Shown piece after piece: positions 57,387 to 64,000 of a stretch of DNA of 64,000 nucleotides. A program made the translations under genes and the position numbers. This stretch comes from Nannocystis pusilla (GTDB taxonomy: Bacteria > Myxococcota_A > Polyangia > Nannocystales > Nannocystaceae), in assembly GCF_026626665.1 (NCBI RefSeq), contig NZ_JAPNKE010000002.1:5991168-6055167 (forward strand), written 5' to 3'. The notes beneath the pieces were generated by a model, which saw nothing but the letters and a program-made list of their open reading frames with translations, was not told the DNA's origin and searched no databases. Within the stretch, counting starts at the first letter, position 1, and each line of letters begins with the position of its first letter.

Positions 57387-58206
57387 ATGCTGCCCCGCCT
57401 CGCCTGCGTCCTCCTGCTCGCCAGCGCCTGCACCGCCCCGAACGGCCCGCCGGCGCCGGGTCCGGAGGCCGCGCGCGAGGAGGCGCCCGCGCCCGCGGCC
57501 GAGCGCCCGAAGCCGGCGACCTCGGGGCCGCCTTCGAGCAGCCGGGCGATCCGCGCCAGCAGATCGATCACCTCACGGTCTGGGGTTGGTCGCGCGACGG
57601 CCGCTACTTCGCCTTCGAGACCTTCGACGCCGGTCCGGGCGCCGCCACCTGCGAGGGCGCGGCGCGGCTGTTCGTCGTCGACACCGACAGCGACGTCCTC
57701 GTGCCCGACGGCTACGTCGAGGTGCGCCCCAAGAGCCCCGACGCCGAGCCGTGCGACCCGCCGGACCTGCGGGCCGCGCTGGCGCCCAGGCGCACGGCCC
57801 TGCTGCAGGCGCACGGCATCGAGGTCGGCCACCTGCTCGCGCCGACCGAGCCGCAGGGGGTCGCCGCGCCGCGCCCGGGCGCCAAGGCCTACGCGATCGC
57901 CCTGCCCTCCGGACAGACCGCGACCGCCACCCTCGAGGTCCTCGGCGGCGACCGCGAGCGCGCCCACGAGGGCAAGGGCGCCGCCTTCAAGCTCGACCTC
58001 GTCCGCGACGGTCAGGCCCCCCTGCAGCTCGAGCCGGGCGTGCGCCGCCGGCCCTACGTCTGGAATACGACCTCGACCGCGGCCTCGTGTTCACCAGCCC
58101 CGACGGCTCGCACATGGCCATCATGACCGCCACCACCGAGCTGAGCTTCGAGGGCGACCGCACCTCGTGGATGACGAACGCCTTCCGCCTGCCGGCCGGC
58201 TGGTGA
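57387..58206 (+). pseudogene. Predicted secreted lipoprotein (DUF2259-like), two frameshifts
   Basis: Start MLPRLACVLLLASAC with a lipobox (ASAC). The frame breaks near 57505. The body reads GDLGAAFEQPGDPRQQIDHL, TVWGWSRDGRYFAFETFDAG, LFVVDTDSDVLVPDGYVEVR, ALLQAHGIEVGHLLAP, QTATATLEVLGGDRERAHEG and PLQLEPGVRRRPYV; a second break near 58063 leads to LEYDLDRGLVFTSPDGSHMA and the end FRLPAGW. Joined, about 272 residues. The WSRDGRYFAFE motif and the second half match the DUF2259 (predicted secreted) family. Function unknown. Confidence 0.7.
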
Positions 58207-58424
58207 GCCCGGGCATCGACAGGTCGAACCGGCGGCTCGGCCGAACGAGCTCGCTTCACGGCATTGACGCGACGAATCATGCCAGTCGGGCCGACTCGTC
58301 GCACGAGCTCGCTCGCCCGACATTCGGCGCACCTCACGAATCATGCCAGTCGGCCCCGCCGCGGCCGTTCGCCCGTCTCGACGTCCACCGCCCCGGTGCT
58401 ATCGATCGATCGGAGGCCCGGTCG

Positions 58425-60316
58425 ATGCATCGCCTCGTCCCGATCACCGCAATCACAGTCGCGCTGCTGTCGTGCAGCTACAGCTATTCCTCCGGCAGCG
58501 CGCCCCAGCCGGGTCCCGGGCGGCCGACCGCGGGCAAGCCGGCGCGGCCGAGCAAGGGCAAGCCGGCGCGCCCGGCGAGCACCCCTGAAGAGCCGACCGC
58601 CTCGACCTCGCCCGCCACGCGGCCGCCGACCAGCTCGCCGCAGCCGCCGACCCGACCGGCCGAGCCGACCACCGCCCCCGACCGAGTCTTTTACGGCGGC
58701 CCGGTGATCACCATGCGCGTCGACGCTGCCGGCAACCCGATCGTCGCCGAGGCGCTCGCCATTCGTGACGGTGAGATCGTCGCCGTCGGCGCGCAGGCCG
58801 ACATTGTACTGCCGACGGCAGCACCGAGAAGATCGACCTCGCCGGCAAGGCCTTGCTGCCCGGCTTCATCGACGGTCACGGTCACCTCGGCGCCGTCGCC
58901 CTGCGCAGCGAGCAGGTCCAGCGGCCCCCGCCGCTCGGCACGGTCCGCACGATCGCTGACATGCGCCGGGCCCTGCGCGCCGACATCAAGCGGCGCAAGC
59001 TCGCCGGCGGGCAATGGGTGGTCGGCTGGAACTACGACGATTCACGGCTCCGCGAGGCGCGGCAGCCCACGCGCGCCGACCTCGACGACGTCTCGACCAT
59101 GCACCCGATCGCCGTCTATCACAGCTCCGGCGCGATCGCGGTCGTCAACACGCCGGCGCTGCGCCTGCTCGGCATCGACGCCGACACCCCCGACCCGGCC
59201 GGCGGACAGATCGGTCGCCAGCCGCGGTCGCGCGAGCCGAGCGGCGTGCTCGCCGACAGCGCCGTCTTCATCCTCACGCGCGCGCTGCCGCGGCCGAGCG
59301 ACGACGAGTTGGCGACGCGGCTCCTCCAGGCCGAGCGGCAGTACGCGCGCCGCGGCTTCACCACGGTGCAGGACGGGGCCGTCGACGACGCCGAGCTCGA
59401 GGCCTTGCGCCGGCTCGCCCGGGCCAACAAGCACGAGGTCGACGTCGTCGCCTATCCGGTGGTCGCCAGCATGGCCGACGCCGAGCGCCTCGTCGGCCAG
59501 CGCTTCGGCGCCTGGGAGCGCGGCCTCAAGCTCGGCGGCATCGAGCTCGTGCTCGACGGCGGCCTGCAGTCGCGCTCGGCCTGGCTCGGCGCGCCGTACA
59601 CCACCCCGCCGGCCGGCAAGCCTCGCGGCTGGCGGGGCGTCGCCCTCATGGCCGCCACCGAGGTCGAGCAGATCCTCGAGCTCGCGGTCGACCAGGGCTG
59701 GCAGGTGCTCGCGCACGCCGACGGCGACGCCGCGGCCGAACAGTACCTCGACGCGTGGGAGCGGGTCATCGAGCGCCGCCGCGTCGACGATCGCCGGCCG
59801 GTGCTGCTGCGCGCCCAGACCGTACGCGAGGACCAGCTCGACCGCATGCGCGAGCTCAAGATGCTCCCGTCGTTCGCCAGCGCCCAGCTGTACTACTGGG
59901 GCGACTGGTACCGCGACACCGTCCTCGGTCCGGCCCGCGCCGCGCGGCTCGACCCGGCCCAGTCGGCGCTGGCGCGCGGCCTGCTGTTCACGCTGCAGAC
60001 CGACACCCCCGCGCTCCCTGCCGACCCGATGCGGCTCCTCGCCAGCGCGGTGAACCGCACCACCCGCAGCGACAAGGTCCTCGGCCCGAACCAGCGGATC
60101 CCCGTGTTCGACGGCCTCCGCGGCCTCACCAGCAGCGGCGCCCACCAGGTGTTCGACGGCGAGCGCAAGGGCGAGCTCACCGTCGGCCGCGTCGCCGACC
60201 TCGTGATCCTCGACCGCAACCCCCTGTCCGTTCGGACAGGTGACCTCGCGACCTTGCGCCCGCTCACCACCTACCGCAGGGGCGCGCCGGTCTACCAGGC
60301 CCGCCCGCCGCGGTGA
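58425..60316 (+). pseudogene. Amidohydrolase lipoprotein (YtcJ-like), one frameshift
   Basis: ATG 58425 follows a GGAGG. The signal ends LLSC; a Pro/Thr linker and VFYGGPVITMRVDAAGNPIV follow. Near 58815 the frame changes to DGSTEKIDLAGKALLPGFID, GHGHLGAVAL, then QWVVGWNYDD, YHSSGAIAVVN, RRGFTTVQDG, GIELVLDGGLQSRSAWLGAP, LAHADGDAAAEQYL, FTLQTDTPALPADPMRLLAS and GELTVGRVADLVILDRNPLS. This is the amidohydrolase-3/YtcJ fold. The HGH pair and later His/Asp are metal ligands. One indel gives about 630 residues. The substrate is unknown. Confidence 0.82.
60223..60240. repeat. Palindromic element inside the amidohydrolase gene
   Basis: CCTGTCC-GTTC-GGACAGG, a perfect 7-bp stem, encodes LSVRTG close to the C-terminus, directly after the conserved VILDRNP. 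Confidence 0.75.
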
Positions 60317-60319
60317 GGC

Positions 60320-60715
60320 TCATGCGGCCGACGCCGCGGCCCACTCGACCAGCTCGATCACCACCCCGTTGGGATCGGTGATCATGAACAGCCGCTCGCC
60401 CCACGGCTCCTCGCGCAGCGGCAGGGTGATCGGCACCCCCTCGGCCCGCAGCCGCCGCTCCTCGCCCTCGAGGTCCTTGACCACGAAGGCGACGATCACC
60501 CCGGCCGCCCGCTGCTCGCGGAGCTCCGGCGGCAGCACCTCGATGCCGCGGCGCAGCAGCACCACGTGCATCCCGGCATCCTCGCGCTGCAGCGACGCGA
60601 ACCCGTCCGCCGCCATCGCCTCACGAAACCCCAGATGTTTAATAAAGAAGGCGCTCGACGCCGCGACATCGTCGACGGTCAGCGACACGGCACAGCCAGT
60701 GATCTGCACGGACAT
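60320..60715 (-). CDS. VOC-superfamily (glyoxalase/bleomycin-resistance type) protein
   Basis: 131 residues with the paired beta-alpha-beta-beta-beta units: VSLTVDDVAASSAFFIKHLG, FASLQREDAGMHVVLLRRGI, then IVAFVVKDLEGEERRLRAEG and RLFMITDPNGVVIELVEW. The metal positions (His/Glu) are only partly kept: Glu in VIELVEW but no clear first His, so it may bind without catalysis. Spacing favours GTG 60709, six bases after AGGAG, over the ATG two codons earlier. It is convergent with the amidohydrolase gene (three bases apart). Partner and substrate unknown. Confidence 0.82.
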   Translation of the reverse strand: MSVQITGCAVSLTVDDVAASSAFFIKHLGFREAMAADGFASLQREDAGMHVVLLRRGIEVLPPELREQRAAGVIVAFVVKDLEGEERRLRAEGVPITLPLREEPWGERLFMITDPNGVVIELVEWAAASAA

Positions 60716-60999
60716 CTCCTCGGAAGGGAAACTCGACGGCCCTCGCCGTCTTTTCAGCGCGTCGTATACTATACGTCGTACAAAATTATTTCAAGCCCAG
60801 AATGCCTCTCCGATGGCCAACGCGACCACGAGCGAATTCGCCCTAACAGCGGCTTGGGTCGGACGTGGCCGCGCGGATCGTTCTCCGGCCGTCATCGACC
60901 CGCGCCGCGCAAAGCTGACCCGAGAGACAGAGAGGGCGGGTCTCGACGACCCGCCCCTCCATCTCGTCGCGAGGCGCCATGACAGGCGGTGCGCTCAGC

Positions 61000-61673
61000 T
61001 CATTCTCTTTGGCGCAGCTGCGGCGAGGTCACGGACACGGTCACCTCGTAGTCGGCGGAGATCTTCAGCTCGTAGCGGCTCGGGCTCCACCCGCGGCCCA
61101 CGTTGACCCAGAACACCAAGGTCGCCGCGCCGCCCTGTCGCACGAGCTTGGGGGCGCGAGCTCGTCGCCTTCGTACAGCGCGCGGATTTGCAGATAGTCG
61201 CGCGGATCGAGCAGCTCCGTGTCTCGCGACAGCAGCGCGACCGCGATCCACGCCAGGTCCTCCGGGCTCGCCGAAGGATCGGGTCCCGCGGCCTCGAGGC
61301 TGCGATAAGCGTGGGACAGCTCCACGAGCGGCTCCCCGGTCACCACCCTCGCGTCGGCCCGCACGACCCAGTACCGCAGGCCGCCGTGGCGGACCTCCCG
61401 GTCCTCGCCCGCGAACACCGTCCAGCCGGGTGCCGATAGGCGGAGCTGCTTGAGATAGAACTTGGCGCCGGGCAGTCTCGCTCGCAGGTGCCGCTTCAGC
61501 ACCCGCAAGGCGCGCTTGGACTCGGAGTCTCGCGGCGGGTTGACGCTCATCGTGTAGCACCCTGCCGTGCTCGCCGCGGCGCTCAACCACGCGCCCAACG
61601 CCAGCACTGTCAGGCGCCAGCCTCTGCGAGCAGAGCTCGATGCGGGAGCGGAAATACATGTCCTCCGGGACAT
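61000..61673 (-). pseudogene. Lipoprotein, frameshift at a G5 run
   Basis: Start MSRRTCISAPASSSARRGWR with signal LALGAWLSAAASTAGC (lipobox TAGC). The mature part begins YTMSVNPPRDSESKRALRVL, continues WTVFAGEDREVRHGGLRYWV and ALLSRDTELLDPRDYLQIRA, then breaks after EGDELAPP. The rest (KLVRQGGAATLVFWVNVGRG, WSPSRYELKISADYEVTVSV) is in the next frame. One more G at 61150-61154 gives about 224 residues. The start ATG 61673 lies in an element copy (61655-61683). No family recognised. Confidence 0.65.
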
Positions 61674-61693
61674 GTCCCTTCCAACCTCCCCGC

Positions 61694-62074
61694 TCAAGCC
61701 GCCGCCAGCAGCCGGCCCAGGCGCGAGCCGATCGCCACCATCAGCGCCCCGCCGCCGACGTGCAGCCCGAGCTGCCACGCCAGCGGCGCCCAGCGGGCCT
61801 CGCCGGCCAGCTCGACCGTCAGCAGCGCGAACGCGCTGTACGTCGTGAAGCCGCCGAGCAGCCCCGCCAACGCGATCGTGCGCGGCGGTCCCTGCGGCAT
61901 CAGCGGCGCCAGCACCCCGATCGCCAGGCAGCCGATCAAGTTCACCACCAGCGTGCCGACGTGGGGCAGCGACGTCGCGGCCCAGCGGTCGACCTTCAGC
62001 GCCAGCGCGAACCGCAGGCACACCCCGCAGCCGCCGGCCGCGAACAACCCGAGCCAGTGCCACGCGGAGGACAC
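61694..62074 (-). CDS. crcB: CrcB/Fluc fluoride ion channel
   Basis: 126 residues, GTG start, four transmembrane helices. Family motifs: GGCGVCLRFAL (the usual G-x-x-R-(Y/F)), GTLVVNLIGCLAIGVL (N in the pore with the G-x-x-x-x-N pattern) and GLLGGFTTYSAFALLTVELA (the G-G-F/L-T-T-F/Y-S-T/A-F signature with Phe and Ser lining the pore). It exports fluoride from the cell as a dimer. No fluoride riboswitch is seen, because the next upstream gene ends three bases away. Confidence 0.95.
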   Translation of the reverse strand: MSSAWHWLGLFAAGGCGVCLRFALALKVDRWAATSLPHVGTLVVNLIGCLAIGVLAPLMPQGPPRTIALAGLLGGFTTYSAFALLTVELAGEARWAPLAWQLGLHVGGGALMVAIGSRLGRLLAAA

Positions 62075-62077
62075 CGC

Positions 62078-63196
62078 TCAGCCGGCTCTCCCGCTCGCGC
62101 CGACCGCCCCCGACACCGACGCGCTGGCCTTGAACGACACGTTGACGCTGACCGACGCCGTCGCCACCGCCGACGCCGCCGCCGTCACGCACGCGATCGC
62201 CTGCTCACCCGCGCCCTGAAGCTTGCCGCGCAGCTCGCCGCCGAGGCGGACCAGCGTCTGCACCTCGCCGGCGATGTCCCGCCCCAGCTTGACCTGCGCC
62301 GCGATCAGCACCGGCAGGTTGGCCGACAGCGACGTCACCAGCTTGCCGAGCGCCTGCGCCTCGCTCGACGACTTGACCTCGAGCTTCGGCTTCGTACACT
62401 GTGCCGAGAACTTCACGCTCGCCTCGCAGCTCGCCTTGCAGTCGGCGTCGACCTTCGGCGGCGTCACGTGGCCCTCGCACTTGGGCGCCTGCCAGGTGCC
62501 CTGGCACGACGCGTGGCACGTCGCGTCGCACTGGCCGGTGCAGGTGCCCTCGCACTTGCCGGCGCAGCGGCCCTGGGCGTCCTTGACCGCGCAGTTGCCG
62601 TTGCACTGGCCCGAGCAGCGGCCGTCGCACTGGCCCTTGCACGTGCCCTGGCAGCGGCCCGACAGCTTGGCCGGCGTGCACTGGGCCACGATCTCGCCGG
62701 GGTCGACGTCCACCTTGCAGCGGCCGTCGCAGCGGGCCCGCGCCGACGCGTCGACGTCGCACTTCGGCGGCGTGTAGCTCGCCTCGATCTTCACCCCGCC
62801 CTTGAGCAGCCCCTGCACCTTGGCCGCGACCGCCCCGCACGCGGCCTGCGGGGCCGTGGCGTTCTGGTTCGCCTGCATCGCCGCCGGGTTCACGCCGATG
62901 TCGCCGCCGATCTTGCGGCAAGCCGAGGTGACCTCGGCCTCCCACTTCATCGCCAGCCGGTGCAGGTCCTTGGCCGCCTGCACGAAGGCCCCGACCTTGG
63001 CGTTGAGCTCGGCCTTGGCCGTGTACTTGACCCCGAGCGCGTCGCCGCCGCTCGACAGCGCCGGGCAAGCGATCACGCCGGCCACGTCGGCGATGTTGGT
63101 CGTCGTTTGACCTGCCCCGGAGGACAGGAAGTTGCACGCGCCGGCCACGGCGGCCGCGGCGAAGGTCACGGTGAGGGCCCGCGAAGTCTGCGACAT
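62078..63196 (-). CDS. Cys-rich lipoprotein with CxGxC repeats
   Basis: 372 residues. The signal is MSQTSRALTVTFAAAAVAGAC (lipobox AGAC). Residues about 145-285 hold more than 20 Cys in a regular pattern (DGRCKVD, GRCQGTCKGQCDGRCSGQCN, GNCAVKDAQGRCAGKCEGTC, GQCDATCHASCQGTW), in which C-x(3)-C and C-x-G-x-C units alternate. The C-terminal helix-rich part has ALGKLVTSLSANLPVLIAAQ and an Ala/Ser tail. The pattern recalls collagen-like or EGF-like lipoproteins of myxobacteria rather than a metal enzyme. No homologue is assigned. It sits three bases upstream of crcB on the same strand. Confidence 0.8.
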   Translation of the reverse strand: MSQTSRALTVTFAAAAVAGACNFLSSGAGQTTTNIADVAGVIACPALSSGGDALGVKYTAKAELNAKVGAFVQAAKDLHRLAMKWEAEVTSACRKIGGDIGVNPAAMQANQNATAPQAACGAVAAKVQGLLKGGVKIEASYTPPKCDVDASARARCDGRCKVDVDPGEIVAQCTPAKLSGRCQGTCKGQCDGRCSGQCNGNCAVKDAQGRCAGKCEGTCTGQCDATCHASCQGTWQAPKCEGHVTPPKVDADCKASCEASVKFSAQCTKPKLEVKSSSEAQALGKLVTSLSANLPVLIAAQVKLGRDIAGEVQTLVRLGGELRGKLQGAGEQAIACVTAAASAVATASVSVNVSFKASASVSGAVGASGRAG

Positions 63197-63270
63197 GAAC
63201 CGAGTGTCCCAGGTCGGCCCTGACCGCGCAATCGCGCGACTCCGCAGAACCGGCGTTCCGCGGCGGGGAT

Positions 63271-63759
63271 TCAGCACGACCCGACCGGGCAGCTGTAGCG
63301 CCCGTCGCCGCAGTCGGAGGCCGGCTCGGAGTTGCCGTCGGGCAGGGCGCAGCGGATCTGGCAGTTGCCGACGCCCTCGCACGAGGCCTCGCCGCTGATC
63401 ATCGTGACCTCGCAGTTCGACAGGTTGCGGCAGTCGACCGCGCAGTCGGCCCCGCAGGCGACGTCGCAGTTGCTCACCGACTCGCAATCGACCGCACAGG
63501 CGTCGCCGCACTCGAGGTCGCAGTTGGAGTTGTTGTGACACGACAGGTTGCACATGTCGCCGCAGCCGGCGTCGCAGTTGCTCACGTCGTGGCACTCGGC
63601 GTCGCAGCCGGCGGCCGGGCAGTCGAGCACGCAGTTGTCGCCGCCGCTGCAGCCGCACACCGGGCCGGCGCAGTAGCCCGGGGCCGGCGGCGGTCCGCAC
63701 GAGCCGAGGGCGAGCGACGAGACGAACACGAACGAGCTGAACAGCGAGGCGCCGCGCAT
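63271..63759 (-). CDS. Cys-rich repeat lipoprotein
   Basis: 162 residues with lipobox ALGSC. Residues 25-135 contain about 26 Cys in a repeat of roughly 20 residues: SNCDAGCGDMCNLSCHNN, SNCDLECGDACAVDCESV, SNCDVACGADCAVDCRNL, SNCE. Cys-x(3)-Cys-x(3)-Cys spacing with Asp/Asn suggests a disulfide-rich rod or a metal-binding surface. It lies 74 bases upstream of the other Cys-rich lipoprotein on the same strand, so they may be an operon and a functional pair. No family assigned. Confidence 0.8.
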   Translation of the reverse strand: MRGASLFSSFVFVSSLALGSCGPPPAPGYCAGPVCGCSGGDNCVLDCPAAGCDAECHDVSNCDAGCGDMCNLSCHNNSNCDLECGDACAVDCESVSNCDVACGADCAVDCRNLSNCEVTMISGEASCEGVGNCQIRCALPDGNSEPASDCGDGRYSCPVGSC

Positions 63760-63768
63760 TGGTAGATC

Positions 63769-64000
63769 CTATGACTTTCTGGGCGGTGCACCGCCCCGAG
63801 GTTGCCCAGGACCCCCTGTCAAACCGTGCGTGCGGTTTTCCCGCACACGGCTTACCGACGGTCTTGGAGGAGTGGCATGCGCCGGGTAGCGCACGGTCGT
63901 GCGGAGCCTGTGGAGGCCCATCTCGTAGAGGCGTTCTGCGGGCCACTTGTTCGGCCAGAAACGCGACCGCTGTCCACCGCGTCGCCACAGCCAGCGCACG
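63769..64000 (-). mobile_element. 3' end of a group II intron (reverse transcriptase tail and ORF-proximal hairpin)
   Basis: The minus-strand frame ending at 63769 gives WPAERLYEMGLHRLRTTVRY, then SRVRENRTHGLTGG, a sequence I recognise as the C-terminus of group II intron reverse transcriptase/maturases. The DNA that encodes SRVRENRTHGL (63821-63853) is the well-known hairpin AAGCCGTGTGCGGGAAAACC GCACGCACGGTTT, domain V-like. The gene continues past the right edge. The intron boundary must lie near 63760-63770, directly before the Cys-rich gene. Full element not visible. Confidence 0.75.

Noticed and set aside
62075..62078. Fluoride riboswitch ahead of crcB
   Set aside because: There is no space: the upstream gene ends three bases before the crcB start.

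Overview
This window comes from a very GC-rich, Gram-negative delta-type bacterium. It is most likely a myxobacterium of the Nannocystis/Enhygromyxa group (Myxococcota). I infer this from the almost exclusively G/C third codon positions, the many lipoproteins with Thr/Gly/Asp-rich linkers after the lipobox, a surface protein with a MYXO-CTERM-like tail, eukaryote-like Ser/Thr kinases with a PP2C phosphatase, and an FHA-domain sigma-54 activator. No rRNA or tRNA gene was seen.

Layout. 1-9.9 kb: a membrane protein and an acetyltransferase, a broken AraC-type regulator divergent from a Rieske oxygenase, a small conserved protein with a clear terminator, a beta-helix surface protein, a metallophosphoesterase lipoprotein, a Cu/Zn superoxide dismutase lipoprotein that lacks one copper ligand, and a frameshifted SMI1/KNR4-like gene. 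10-19.5 kb: a histidine kinase, an anion-type ABC substrate-binding protein divergent from an OprP-like porin, a kinase-TPR receptor, an SRPBCC protein and an internally duplicated lipoprotein. 19.8-25.3 kb: a BlaI/M56 (BlaR-like) sensor pair with a visible operator, then a region with small orphan genes, direct repeats and a 22-bp tandem repeat. 25.5-37 kb: a membrane protein with a duplicated domain, an M23 lipoprotein, a PaiB-like protein, an amidohydrolase, a Cys-rich lipoprotein, a STAS protein, yggX-glyS, an MsbA-type ABC exporter and a TSP3-like lipoprotein. 37.7-43 kb: a small membrane protein, a geranylgeranyl-reductase-type oxidoreductase, and a signalling set (Ser/Thr kinase, FHA/sigma-54 activator, PP2C). 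43-49.5 kb: a lipoprotein, an acetyltransferase, a large TPR-like protein and a periplasmic PPIase. 49.7-55.9 kb: the cell-shape operon mreB-mreC-mreD-mrdA-rodA. 56-64 kb: another broken SMI1-like gene, lipoproteins, an amidohydrolase, a VOC protein, the fluoride channel crcB, two cysteine-rich lipoproteins and, at the right edge, the 3' end of a group II intron.

Two features stand out. First, short palindromic repeats built on ACATGTCC/GGACATGT are scattered over the whole window, between genes and inside reading frames. Second, the mrdA-rodA junction holds a tandemly triplicated ribosome-binding-site/GTG-start module that makes two extra mini-ORFs, each joined to the next by a GTGA overlap.

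Caution: about twenty one- or two-base frameshifts interrupt otherwise conserved genes, many at homopolymers or dinucleotide runs. Sequencing error is the most likely cause of most of them. Genes listed here as pseudogenes for this reason may be intact in the organism.
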